NCBI GenBank assembly: GCA_001466705.2
Contig: LATX02000237.1
Span: 62,001-126,000 of the forward strand
Direction of reading: 5' to 3'
From: Moniliophthora roreri
Lineage: Eukaryota; Basidiomycota; Agaricomycetes; Agaricales; Marasmiaceae
Length of the DNA: 64,000 bases
Shown: positions 48,942 through 61,547 of the stretch, in pieces
Numbering within the stretch: the stretch's first letter is position 1
How the letters are laid out: each line of letters begins with the position of its first letter
The notes under the pieces: model-generated
What the model saw: the letters and a program-made list of their open reading frames with translations, nothing else
Database searches by the model: none
What the model was told of the DNA's origin: nothing
Translations under genes and position numbers: made by a program

Positions 48942-51661
48942 TCATGGTCTCATCGGTGCCAACCATGATTCGGCTGCCTCAAATTGGTCAATCAACTCCT
49001 GTAACACTGCACCCTCCGAGTGAAGCTGTCTCATCGCCGTCAGGGCCTAGGTGTCCGAGAAGCATCAGCGTGGCCGACAGAATCGTCAATGATGAACAAC
49101 TTACAACATCCCAGAAACGGAATCCTCTTTCCACCTCTGCCTTGGGATCCTTGACACCAGGGAACGTTTCCTCGCATATGTCCAACGCAATGTTCTTGGC
49201 TTCCTGAACTCCCTCGGCGTAACGATCTCGAACCCTGACACCATTGTTAATATGCGTCAGGGCATCCAAATAAACCTTGGCGAGAACACCGAATCCAGTG
49301 TTCACCTCAGTTTGGAATGGTAACGACAAAGCAATGTCCAAAATATCATCCCGCGCCTTGCGGGCGTCTCCACGGAGAAGCATGTTCAGCGAAGTAACTT
49401 CCAGGAGTGTCCTGAGCGCCCGTGTAAGTGACCTCACGAATGAATTGAACACCAATAGCTCGCGCGAGAGTGGCGCCGACCAGGGTTGAGGCTAAACAGG
49501 TCCCAAGATGTCAACGTCAGCGCAGATCAAATTACATGTCCGACGGTGCTCTCACTTTGAAATTTAAGGGGACGATGCTAAGCACCCGCATAACAAGGAG
49601 CATGCTTGATTTTTCATCATCTTTCGGGGTAATAATCAATAATCAGACCCCATGCGTGAGAGCACCGCAAATACCTGTTCCAAAACTGGGTCCACCGCTG
49701 AACGCGCGGTTTGACCATAAATGTCCATGCATGACACCTGCTCTGACGAGTTCCAAGAAGAGATAGAGCGGGTCTTGGAATTTGTCGTTCAGACGAGCTT
49801 GTTTGATCGCAGTATGCATAGCACGAGCGAGTGGTGAGTGCATATGACTGTTGAGTAGGAATCTGCGGAACGAGATCCATTAGAAAAAGAGCCGAATAGG
49901 TAGATGTGAACTCTGCTTACCCTCGCAGTTCAAGGAATCTCCATATCACGTTAGCGACGATCTCGTCTTTTTTCTCAAGAGGTGCCTGAGGATTGCTCTT
50001 GACCTTGGTGCGCGCAGCAAACCGTTCCGTAGTTGCGCCTAAACATAGCGAGAAATCGATAGTCGCTGACTAGACGTAAAGAAACCGCAGATAAGTTGGA
50101 TATCGAACCAAGATGAATGAAGCATGTCAAACTTTACATTTTGCCTCCTCAACTCTTCCTCCACGATGGCGTACGGGACGTTCCATCCAGCTACCCGTTC
50201 GGCGAGCTGGGCCGTTTGAGCGGAGTTGTGCTGGATAGGTTTCTGGTTCTGACCACTAGGATTCTCGAACCAGAAAAGGCCATGGACCTTCCGCGATGAC
50301 CAAAAAGTGTGCGCAACACTACTAATGAGAGCGAGTGTCGTCGCTCTCGGGCCGGTCTGTCCATCAGTGATGACTTCCTTCACAAAACGTTTATATTCGT
50401 GTGTTTCTCCGTTGTCCAATGGTGGACTCTCCACGATTTGTCCGGTGGTAAGCCAAACGAGGGCCTGCGGCCCAATGAGGCCACGAGAAAGGTAAAAGTA
50501 GATCTCATCCGGCAGCCGGTTAGTGAAGATTTCGTGCAAATCTTGAGGGATGTCTGCAGCCGTGGGATGGTGTGGGTGATGATTTGGATGATTGTGATTG
50601 GGAAGAGAACTGAGAGCCAGGGGCAGGGGAACAACAACACCGTCGGACGAGAGAATCAAGGAATACTTGACCATGGAACGTGTGCGAGCATAGTGATCGG
50701 GATATTGAATCGTCTTGACCGCGGGATGTTCGGCGAAAGCAGCCACAGCTGCATGACCTGACTTGTAGTACTTGACCATATCGACGGTCGCTTTCAGGCC
50801 CTGTTCGTGGATTGAAGGGGGAAAAGGAGGCGAATGCTCGAATCCAACGAGGATTCCGACATCAAGGAACTGGTCCTCCGATACGCCTAGCTCCGGCAGG
50901 AAAGACCGTTTAGACGTGTACGTGAAAGTGGGCGTGGAGGAAGTAAGGTCGAGAGAGGTAATGAGTTTGTCAACTCCAGGGTACAACAAGGTATCGGTAG
51001 GGCCGTAAATGGCATGGATATAAGATTTTGGATGGCGTTGAAGATATATTAACTGCCGTAAAACGCAACAATCAGTTTCATTTTTCAACGGTGGATGGGA
51101 GATGGCGTCGCGTACTTGTGGCCATGCTAGATAGGGAGCAACAATGAATTCCACATTACGATGCCTGAAAATCCTGAGGATCATTCTCCACAAATCCCAT
51201 TGCTGAAAGCAGCTACGTCCTGCGAACAATTTTGTTGCTGCTTCCTCCATTCCCGCCTCATATTTCTCCCATGCATCTCGCCGGTCTTTACAGGCCTCGT
51301 TATGCTCTAAATGGTAATGCGGCTTCCATTTTCTATTCGGCAGAAGTCCAGGGAAGACGAACACGGGTTTTATTCGCAGTTTTTCGAGGATACGAAGGTC
51401 AGATTCGACCCGTTGCGTGAGGGCCAAAGGTAAACCGCCAGTTGCGGCCAAAAGGGGCTCTCTGGAAGGAGGATTGTCTATCAAGTTCTGAATGTAGTGC
51501 GAGGCATCGATACCCAGTCGAGAGTCGGAAAGAACTGATAGATTGAGTGTTTGCAAGTGCTTTCGTTCCACCAAGTAATCTGAAATAAATTTCGTCAACT
51601 TCTCTCTCTCCCTGAAATAAGACAAGGTCTTGCACAAACTTTCAAGGTGCTTGATAGGCAT
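48942..51661 (-). CDS. MKT1: Post-transcriptional regulator MKT1 (XPG/FEN-like fold)
   Basis: Exons 51661-51640, 51579-51116, 51052-50138, 50069-49921, 49862-49675, 49620-49556, 49491-49105 and 49046-48942 give 2,295 nt (764 residues) in phase. The N-terminus has the XPG-like segments RLGIDASHYIQNL, SREPLLAATGGLPLALTQR and PVFVFPGLLPNRKWKP, then NVEFIVAPYLAWPQ. The C-terminal half has ATTERFAARTKVKS, HSPLARAMHTAIKQARLND and RTLLEVTSLNMLLRGDARK, all typical of MKT1. In yeast, MKT1 acts with PBP1 in post-transcriptional control of mRNAs in the cytoplasm; nuclease activity is not established. Introns 1 and 2 are 60 and 63 nt, so retaining them leaves the frame open. The start of exon 4 reads SATIDFSLCL where the family has a DYRFLAMF motif (see findings). 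Confidence 0.92.
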
Positions 51662-54600
51662 TGAGGCGGTCTACGTTGTCGACGTGGATGGAAGGCAGCT
51701 TTGAGGGGACGTTGCCAACAGCGACGAGAACAGCTCAAGGCTTCGGTTTGAATTAGGTAAGCCTCTTCACCTCACTGCAGTTCCACTGCCTCACTCGTAA
51801 GACTATTCGCTTTGCTTCAGGCCTCGGAACTCAGCACGTAGCGAGAGAAGCTGAATTTTTTTTTTCCTCTTATGCTACTGTGATGAAGGAATATACTTTG
51901 ACGAAACTTTGGTACCGGTGAAGTCTTTCCCCGTACTTCTCCCTCATGCCCACTGCATAATGTCATTCAACACAGTCGACAACTTGAATGCATCTACATT
52001 CTCAGGAGATCTCTGTTATTCTATGAATATATCTGGTCTAGGCTCTTCTTCACGCAATATACTGTAGAGGGGCTGACCGCATAACCATGCTTTTGGTATT
52101 TATCCTTGCCGGTGACACCCTTGTCTCTGATCCATCGCTTCTTCCTAAAGGAAAGGGCGCTGAGCTTGTCAGCTTCCGATGACCTCTGACGGACAAGTCC
52201 AATTCAGCCCCGTTCTCACAACTGTCATTCCAGTTAACACCACTGCGGCGCGCGTCTTTTGACGGGAATCAAACCTACTTGTGCTATGCTGACTCGTGCG
52301 AAGTATGTTCATTACCCATCGTTATTATCAGCTTGGGAAAAAGTAATGCATGAAGGACTTGGCTATCGACCCGCCGCACACGCTCCAAACACGAGCCTTG
52401 AAAAAGTTCAACGCCCTACGAAATGTGCGTTCATCGATCCAGTCACAATCTTTCAAGCTTAAGCAATCATAACGCCACCTTGTCTGAGTTTGTCACGAAC
52501 CAGTTTCACACCTTCTTGTCTCCGCTCTATCAACTCTACCCACATTCACACTCTGTCGAACAATCGGTTGATGCCAGTGATGCGCAAACGCGCAGAAGCA
52601 CTCAACATAGATCGTCATGTGTCTATGACCACTTTAGGGCTTCAGAAAGCTTGAACAGACCTGCCAATCGCGGGAGACTGCCCGCACGCTCTCCACCTCG
52701 AGTACGAGACAATGGGTCTCATCTTCCTCGGATTTTGGAAGGCTAGTTCCTAGCATTCTACCCTTCCGCCGACACAATTCAGTGATAAACTTTCCGAATG
52801 ATCCTTTTGGTACAGCTGGAGGTTGAAGCACCAAAGACAGATGTTTCAATGTTCAAATGTGCTCGAACCCTCCCGCGAAGTTAGTCAGTCCAAATCCAGC
52901 TAATAAACAATCTTCCGAGCTTCGATTTATTTACAGCCACACACATGATCACACATAATCACACATGATCGAATTGTTGAAAATCATTCCTCCTCTCCTA
53001 TCGAGGCGGAAGAGATCCCTGTAAGGAAACCAAATGTCTGACTCTCAGGCCAAGCCTCAAGCGCAGAAAGAGAACGCCACTCATCAGCCCCAGCTACGCA
53101 AGTATCATTTTAACCCCGCCTTGCATGTGCTCATTTCACTGCACTGAACAACCTCGACACGGATAGACCAGGATGGTTACCAAGATACTCTTCGTCCACT
53201 GGCCTGGTGTGGGCTCAAATCTGGGCTGGTGACAATTGGCACAATCGGAATATCACCTCTCCGGAAAGACATTGACGTCTGTAACAATATGTTATGCGGT
53301 AAGCTCGTTGCACAATACTACTGGTGTACCTCACGCTGAAGATTTTCCCTCAGCAGGGCACCGTCATTCAGGTTCTGATTTCACGCCAGGGGGGGACATG
53401 TGTCTTGTGGTCGTCTCGGCCCTTGGGCGTGCGGAACGGTAAATTATACATCGACATCAATCGACATCATATCACACGGATCTTTCCATCGCGATGACGG
53501 AGTATATTGAAGAGATAAGATTACGCCGCGATGGATCGCTCATTCCTAGCGGGACGCGGGGACAGGAGACTCACACATGGAGTAAGTCAACCGGAGCGAC
53601 AGTGGGATTTTTAAATGACCTGACACTCACAGCGCCCCGCCTAGCGTACTTAAAACGATCAGGTGAAATACACTTACGGTTTACCAGACTACGCATTTAC
53701 CTCGTCCTGGACGCTTTACTTGCGCCACTTGGCGAGATAGGATATCAGTGTGGGAGGCATCAGAGAAGGCGGGTTCAGTCGTGGTGGCGGATGGTCTGAG
53801 ACCTCAAGGTCGCGAATTTGTACTTCACGGCTTGTTACATGATTGAGTCAACGCGACAAATAGTCAATCGCTACATTCCTCTGCTCTGGTCCGGGTCGCG
53901 GCCTGGACCTGCAAAAATGCAACAATCCAATGGCTACCGAAGGTCAGATCGATAATCATATGAAAGGTACACACTTAGCAATGCTATGGGACTTCGGGTG
54001 TAATACCTTTCGCGGTTTGCACTCAAGGAGCTGCTACAAGCATCTGCCAAACAGCCTGTCAAGGTACCAGATTGGTGTGGTTTGTTGGATCTGATGCTTA
54101 CAACTCTATCAGTCAGCCTGGTGCGGTTTTGACATTTCGCATCTGTTGTGGCACCTAACATCGTTTTATCTAGTAGTGTCAGAATCAACGTTCTGGGGAG
54201 GTCGCAGGAAAGGGATGTAACTTGTTTGCTAGCTAGTGTCCCACGCCATTCCGCCATTTTGACGTCGGTAAGTAGAATATTTGGAGTCTTCAATAGTAAA
54301 GGTGGCGAATAACGTTTCTATTCCTGCGGTTCGTTTATTAAATCATTGGTGCGTCATTCTGAGCTTTGCATTCCACGACTATCGCACGGCTAGGCTTTAC
54401 AGGAGAGTGAAGGAAGCTGCGGCCCAAGTACCAAATGGAGGGATCAAGTCAATTCCCGATCATGGTGGTGACAAAAATCTGGGACAGTGGCAAAAGTTGG
54501 GAACGCCAAGTGTCCGTATCATTCCCGAGCAAATACCGATACAATTACCTTGCGAGCACCGCGAGAGTATACAACTCATTACTGCACGCTGCAGGCAACG

Positions 54601-55814
54601 AATGCGGAGGTAGGTGGCTCATGTGCGCCAGCTAAACCTTTGGAGCAGTACTTTGGAACGCTACCCTGCGCAGGGATGCACTGATAGACACCGGGTCTCG
54701 ATCCTATGAACAGCAGCGTGCCCTGTTGTCGTCGTGCTGTTTTACCAAATTCGGAATGTATCTTGCAGGGCCGACGGTCCAGTCGGGGAAAACCTCTAGA
54801 GCTAGTCAATTCTTGTGTTCTATTGAATGCGCTGTTATCTAGATACACTTGGAATAGCCTTTTAATGCCTCATGGTGGTAAGCGATAATTTGTGGTCAAT
54901 GTTTGGACATAGGGAGTCGTATACAGGGAGGGACAGTTTATCCTAGGAGCTTTTACTCAAGACGCATGTTGAGGACCTACCATATGGTACTCGAGGCGTA
55001 TTCAACAATACTACAGTTCGATTGAATCGAAGTGAATAATTGCCAATCAGTGGAGCGAGCGGTGAGGACACAGCTGGCATGAGAAAAAGAATGCCCAGAC
55101 CTTTGCTCAGCGGTAAACTCAAGCGGGCGGACCTCTTGATTTGATGATATCACAACGTTGAGATCGAGATTTCTGGGTAACAGGGAAGTCAGCAATCGCC
55201 ATAGGAATGGACATGGATAAATAGTACACCATGACATTAATCATCGCGTTTCATGTTCGAGTTGCCGCTTGGAGGACACAGTGAATTTGAAAAGGCTTGG
55301 AAGGAGACCAGTCCTCAAAAGCGTAGATGATGCGTGATCATTGATACGCGAGGGGCCTTCACACCGAGGCGCCACAAAAGTGGAGACTCTGAAGTAAGGC
55401 GGTTGGAGTTCGAGCTCTCAAGAACGCGATACACCTTGTACAGTGCAGAAATCTTCTGCGTTGTTTGAAGTCAGGATTTGGCATTGCGTGAGGCGTCATG
55501 GTGCTAGGCAGTGGAGAGCACTGGATGTCGGCTGTATATTGAACAAGCATGAAAATAAAAGATAAGACTGGTAGTTCGCCGATCATTCCGGAGTGGGAAA
55601 CATAGAAGAAACCCCTTTAGCCGCCCTCACCTTTATTTCGTTCATGTGAACACTGAATTTGAGGCTCGAAAGACAAATGAGAAGCTTAATGCACGGCTCG
55701 TACTGAGTCCGATGATAGCGAAAGCTATTATCGTCCCACCGTCTGCTTCTAAAAAATTGCTTTCAGCTTCGAAGCAGGGAAACTAGAAACTGAGAATAAG
55801 AGCTCCCAGCACTA
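51662..55814. other. Gene-poor stretch with weak relics
   Basis: No confident gene. A short minisatellite (three cacacatgatca-like units) is at 52937-52972. At 53034-53302 a two-exon frame is possible: MSDSQAKPQAQKEN, then DGYQDTLRPLAWCGLKSG and a cysteine motif NNMLCG; it has no clear continuation and I do not recognise it. Near 54320-54620 are scattered protein-like pieces (LNHWCVILSF, GNECGGRW) in different frames, which could be a decayed gene of a small agaric family. The first 200 bp carry the MKT1 promoter; no TATA box is evident. Confidence 0.4.
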
Positions 55815-56089
55815 CTGGGGTATTTCGACCGACTCGGATGGTCACGCGTCACAGGGGTCAGAATTTCCAAATATTCGGATGGAGTCACAGGTCACGGAGG
55901 GTCCATCCGAATAGGCTCGGACTGTGACCACCAGAAAAAACCCCCAAATTTGGCTGTTTTGGGTTGATTTTGGCGCCAAAACCCGAAAATCTTCGGTGGT
56001 CACGGACCGCCAAGCCTTCGTCCGAATTGTTGAGTCCGGATGGACAAGTCACAGGCCACAGGCCATCCGAATCAATCGAAATGCCCCAG
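55815..56089. mobile_element. MITE, 275 bp, TA target duplication
   Basis: The ends are inverted repeats: left ctggggtatttcgaccgac followed by tcggatgg, and right (complemented) ctggggcatttcgattgat followed by tcggatgg. A TA dinucleotide flanks each end (55813-55814 and 56090-56091). The inverted similarity continues inward through patchy gtcac and ccatccg motifs to a perfect 14-bp palindrome (ttttggcgccaaaa, 55968-55981) near the centre, so the whole element can fold back. It has no open frame of note. The TA duplication points to mobilisation by a Tc1/mariner-type transposase elsewhere. Confidence 0.85.
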
Positions 56090-58940
56090 TATTGCCATGT
56101 GCGGCGGCGACCTTTCCTTGCGGTGAACCGCAGGTGAAGCCTCATTCTTGCAGACTAGGAAAAGTCGCAGAATAGACTATGGGAATATGTGATATATGAT
56201 GGTTCAACTGATAGCGGATGCCACCCGAGTCGAACTTGGTTATTTCTGCCTGCTATCAAGTGAGAGCAAGCAGACACAAACAACCGGTCTTGTTTCATGT
56301 GTTTGTTAAGGTGTCTCGTGACTTGTCGTGGCCGGCCCAAGCTGTTCCTGCATCATATACTTCGTCATTCAACAATGCACTCGAAAGAAGCCGGCAAATT
56401 TAGAGTCAAGTCCAGTTAAATTTAGATCGGAGGACATCCTACCAAATCTTGAACTGGCGACGATGTGCATAGCCTGGGACAATAACATGAGCATAAAGGA
56501 GGAGTTCGTGTGGAGCCAGCCCGAACGAAGCCGCTGATGATCACCTGTTACTCTTCTTACCGTTACGTTCGAGAACAGTTGGAAGAGTCGCGGGCATGAT
56601 AACATAATTCGAAAGCGCTAGACCGCGGTGGAAATATTTATTGAAAACGATGTCTATCTTCGACCAACCAAATACAACCTGTTGCTGCCCACGGTAAAAG
56701 GTGATGTGTGAATCAAAGAACGGCCGCAACTTTACATTACTGGCAATTTGAAGGTTGCTCAACCATCCGTATAGAGCTTCAGCGTTTTGAATCAATTTGC
56801 GGTGTGAAGGCAGAAGTCTTGCATTCCGTCGGCCTAACTTGCAGTCATATGCATGAACGGTAGATGGATAAAAACAAACGTGCTTTGGATCAGGAGTTTA
56901 CTCGAGGGCACAAAAATAACTCTAGCTTGAAGTACTGAAAAAGACATGTCAAACGAATTGCAGCGGCGGAGGTCGTGTGCTTCGAATCCTGTCACCACGT
57001 TAATAAATCAAAATAAAATTCATGAAAGGGATAAGTACGTCGTCAAAAAGTCGCGAAGGACCGTCACCCATGCGAAGGACCGTGCGAGACATCAAGTGTC
57101 GTGTTGTGAGGTGCGATTGCGACGCTGGAGCAGGGCAGAGTCTGAGGCATATTTCAGAAGACCAAAGTACGTACTCGCCTGAGACTCACGTAGCACCCGC
57201 CGAATCTGCCGAAAATTCGGAAGGCGTGAACAAGTTGCGTAATGGTCACTTATTAGCCCACAGCGAAGGAGGCTGAAGATACTAGAAGAGAATAAAGACG
57301 TATACCTTGCATGGGCCTGGTGTTGAACCCAACTTGTGGCGTGGGTTATAGTTCAGTCCACAGCCCAAAAATAAACCACCGCCGGAAGTTGACTTTCTTT
57401 TTGATATCCATTGGACCCGGGAGGAGCGAGCAGCGAGAGGTCATATCATGAAAGGGGTGAATGGATTGGTCGAGGGAGCGATACGTTGGTCTACATGCGA
57501 ATGACCGTGGGTGACTCTAGAATGAGACGGAACGCCTGAGTGCTTAGTGTTATTCGTGTCCCGTCGTCAATACGGTGCACTGTCGAATCTTTGTTCGTAG
57601 CAAGTCGATCGTGAGAGGACTCACCGCTTTTACATTATCATTGAATGTCAGGGTCCACGGGGCTCGAGATTGAAGGCGAGACAGTATATTTTTGGGCTAG
57701 TGCCATGAGTCGTTGCAAGGTCTGACAAGGTGAGTAGAAGGGTGAGTAGGTGAGTTGCTAGTGCGCCCCTTCGCCCTCTTTTTCATGGCTGACATACATA
57801 CTTGCCAGCAGCCGACATGAGATTCAGGGTTCTAGAGATGAGTATTGCGCAGAAAACGTCGCTCCGCCACCACAGAAGTAGATACTAAATTCGCAGGACG
57901 GGTTAGCAGTGGGAGTTCCGTGTGCGCTTCTGTTGTTCTAGTATCGTAACATAAATGCAAAAATAGCACCAAAATTTGTCATTCAAAATGAATAAAGGTT
58001 CTGAAGAGGTCTTGTTAGCTACACACGCCAGTGGAAACTAACATGCCTGACAGTCATGCAGATCTGGTAGCAATCTTGTGTCACCGGTTTAGGTGACGAC
58101 TTTCCCAAAAATAGATCACCGTCGGAGAAGTTTTGGCTTTTGTATTTCAGCCTGCAACGAGTGAGAAAAATGAATTCGTGTAAGGGGTAGGTCGATAAAG
58201 AGGTCGTCATACAAAAGAAGTCGTGCGAGATACGACACTTGAAAAGGAGACGACGGCACTTTGAGGTACAATCCCATCTGACCAAACCCAAATGTCAGTG
58301 TACCGTCATCTCCTTCAGGGCACTGCGGGTAAGTAGCAGCTCTGCGGCACCGACCTTGTGAAAATCGAGATATTTTTGGTACCGGTAGCATGAGTTCCAA
58401 GGTTGAAGTTGCAAGTTGCCAGTTGAGGTCCCAGCGCCCCGCTGCCCTGAGAAGGACCATCGCCAGACACCGTAATTTCGGTACCGACTCAGGGGCCTTG
58501 TCGGTTTATACCGAACCAGAATCACTCCAGTAACGGTAGTGTGGGCTGTAGTACTAGACGTTTGTACCTAAGGGAGAGTTGCTGGGTTGCTAGAGCGTTT
58601 CAAAAAAGGAACAACCTGAGAGGACCTATTGGATGAACAAACAGCACCATAGCTCAACTTTCCTTTACCAAAAATAATGATGTCTGGTTCTAGAGAGCAA
58701 CTAGATACAGTGCTGCATAGTGTTGGTGTTGGTGTTGAAGGTTGAAGTCAAGTGTATTAAGCACCAATGTGCGCGTCTCTTTCTTCACAACCACGACAGC
58801 CTCCACAGCTCCCCCGACGACCCCCAGATTCGGAACAACAGGATCCCCTGAAATTATCCACTCATCCACCTGGATATTCTATCGAGATTGTTGACATTCT
58901 CTGAGGAGACCCGTGAATTTTCCGAGTCCTCGATTCCAAT
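56090..58940. other. No recognisable gene
   Basis: Several medium frames occur without family motifs. The two most protein-like are on the minus strand: 56541-56795 (HITFYRGQQQVVFGWSKIDI) and 58116-58460 (GDDGTLTFGFGQMGLYLKV). Neither has neighbouring exons I can join. The last 200 bp are the CWC27 promoter and 5' leader. Confidence 0.4.
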
Positions 58941-60911
58941 ATGGCATTACCAACAAATGGACGAGTCATGGTCGACACGACAGTCGGAGAGATCGACATA
59001 GAGCTCTGGTCAAAGGAAACTCCAAAAACATGTAGAAATTTTCTACAGTTAGCTATGGAGGGTGAGTTTGTGAGTTTCTCCCGCGTTCCAGTGTCATCGT
59101 TTTGCTCGCGTTCGATCTTACTGACCTGTGCTTTTTAGGGTACTACGATGGGGTCATATTTCATCGGCACGATGATGTTCTATATTGAATGGTGTTGCGA
59201 GTGCTGATTTTGGCATAGGGTTGTACCGGGATTCTTGGTTCAGACTGGAGATAAGACGGGGACAGGTGCTGGTGGAGAGTCGATTTATGGAGGTGTGTAT
59301 CAGTGGTTTACTTGAATAGACACCATTAAACTTGAATGGTCCTTCACAGAACCGTTCGAAGATGAAATACACCCTCGACTACGCTTCGCTCATAGAGGTC
59401 TTGTAGCAATGGCGAACAATGGAACGAAGAACTCGAACGACTCTCAGTTCATCATTACACTGGGTCTGTCTGCTCTCAAAGGTTGGCAATACATGATTAC
59501 TGAGCGTCTCATTCAGATAGGGCCGACGAACTGCATGGCAAGCATACGTTGTTTGGCAGGGTTATTGGCGATACGGTTTACAGTATGTTTCTCCTCCATG
59601 TCATGGTATCGGTCCGTCTGACTTCGACTCTTCCAAAGATGTCATGAAAATCGGAGAAATGGGTATATCCTTCCACATCATCAATATAGGCATAGGCTGA
59701 TAGTAACTTCAGAGCTCGACAAGAACGAGAGACCAGTATAGTGTGTGGCGTTTCCATACACCAAATGACATCTCTAAAGTCTATTCATCCAGTCCTCCCA
59801 AAATTAAAACAATTCGAATATTGGACAATCCATTCCCAGATATCGTACCCCGAATCACAGCTGCTGAAAAACGCGCCCAGCAGCGTGCAAGAGAGGAGGC
59901 ACAGAAGGAACGGGAAGAGGAGATGCGAAGACGGGGTGCCAAAAAGTGAGTGTCTCTAGCCAGCGAACCAGAAGGTAAATATCTCACTCCGTTCACGCAG
60001 GAATGTCAAGCTACTCAGTTTTGGTGCCGACGAAGGCGAAGGCGGCGGTGACGAAGAAGAGGAGCCTGTCACATTCAAGAAAAAGGCTATTTTCAGACCC
60101 GATTTAGTGGACAACAATTCCTCAAGCAACGAGGATCCAGTCTTGCCAGACTTCGTGACGAAGATGCCCCAGAATATGGTCAAGGAGAAGGATGTTGCAC
60201 CATCAAAAGTATGTCTACTCACCCAAGTCTGGTGTTGATTCTTATTTCGCCTTTCTGTAGAGTTCTGAGGATACCGGGAAGAAATCAAAGAAAGAGAAGG
60301 ATCTTGACATCACCAGAATCCGAGAGCAACACGCCGCCGAGAAAACTTCTTCGCTCACAGCTCGTCAAACTGAGATCGAGAAAATGGAAGCGGACATCCG
60401 TAAACTTGCAAGGAAACGAGCGGGTGACGATAGTGACGATGAAAATGCGAAGAAGAAGCAGAAGAAGTCGTACCTGGAAGAAGAATTGAACAAGTATGCA
60501 AAAGGGCGAGGTTTGAGCCGGAAGATGCGGCGGAAAGATGAAGGCGATGTGTTAGCCAAGTTGGCCATGTTTAAAGGGCGGTTACAGCAGACCGAAGCGA
60601 GTGATGGAGAAGGCGAAGGAGAGGAAGGTACTGAGGCTCAGGCGGATGGCGACGCGCCTGTGGTTACGGCGGATGACCCTGGCATCGAGGTGGACGACGA
60701 CCGAGGGTTCCTCAGTCATAAACTATATTTCCCGAAGGATGATGGTGAAGAGAGCAGGAAGGCAGAGAGAGACTATGAGGTAATTGACCCGAGGCAACGG
60801 GGAGCTCGGGCAAGAGAAGAGGAGAAAGAACGAAAAAGGAAAGAGAGGGCTAGGGGTGGAGGCGGTAGACCTAGGCACGGAGGTGGGGGACATGGAGAAA
60901 GAAGACGATGA
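58941..60911 (+). CDS. CWC27: Spliceosomal cyclophilin CWC27
   Basis: Exons 58941-59061, 59139-59166, 59219-59292, 59350-59463, 59517-59582, 59639-59662, 59713-59740, 59793-59945, 60001-60208 and 60261-60911 give 1,467 nt (488 residues) in phase. Residues about 8-155 form a cyclophilin domain: [44 protein letters not shown] and [12 protein letters not shown]. The position of the catalytic-pocket Trp of cyclophilin A is Glu here, as known for CWC27, so it probably binds without isomerising well. Then come [14 protein letters not shown], charged coiled-coil sequence, and a Gly/Arg-rich end ([20 protein letters not shown]). The family acts in activated spliceosomes in the nucleus. Intron 2 has a GC donor (gcacga, 59167), confirmed by the frame on both sides. 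Confidence 0.92.
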
Positions 60912-61049
60912 GTAGCTTCTACAGTGCTGGTCTTAGGGTTAGAGCACTTCGGCCGCAAGGCCTCGGGGATTGACCCAGTACCTGACAATCTCGGTGTTGT
61001 ATGTAAGAAATCTTTTGAAGTATATATACAAACAATGACTGGCTCAGGT

Positions 61050-61260
61050 TTTCGCGTTGATCACAAGAAGTCATATCCTGCTCCGCTTTCACCATCCTGT
61101 ACCATTCCTGATCCGCATTATTCGTCTTCGCCAGTGTCTGCATGAGAGACTTGATTCCTTTAGCCAAGTTACATCCTGACCAGTTGTCCCTATGCAGGAG
61201 GAATATCCTGGCAACAGCCGCACCATAAACTGAAAGTTCATCCAATGACTTGACCACACT
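61050..61260 (-). pseudogene. Possible orphan exon, helical protein fragment
   Basis: Between CWC27 and copy F a minus-strand frame reads SLDELSVYGAAVARIFLL, then CNLAKGIKSLMQTLAK and DQEWYRMVKAEQD. It looks like coding sequence for helices, but has no start, no partner exons and no match to the D/F protein that I can see. It ends close to the right inverted-repeat arm and may be the remnant of a gene cut by that insertion. Confidence 0.3.
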
Positions 61261-61547
61261 CCTGAGTACTCAGTTCAGGTGCTCCGACAGGTCTTGTAGT
61301 ACCTAGGTAACACAGACTGGCTTGTAATTATCTTTGTGTAATCTACTCCTCAAACTTGCTTATAAGAGAGTGGCTTTGAACCAATTGGTCAGTATTTGGC
61401 TCGCGCAAGTAATTGAGTAAATGAAGTGAAGGTTTCAAAAGTTCGAGCGTAGTATCATGTATGAAATTGGCAACAACATTATTAAAAATTACGTGATTTG
61501 TATTGTACAACAGACAAAGATACAGGTTGTGACAGCTGACAAGCGCC

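Noticed and set aside
52259..52310. Possible tRNA T-arm (cgggaatcaaacc)
   Set aside because: The flanking bases do not pair as a T-stem and no acceptor or D-arm follows on either strand.
56960..57005. Possible tRNA-like ttcgaatcc motif
   Set aside because: No stem pairs around the loop and no anticodon arm is in reach.
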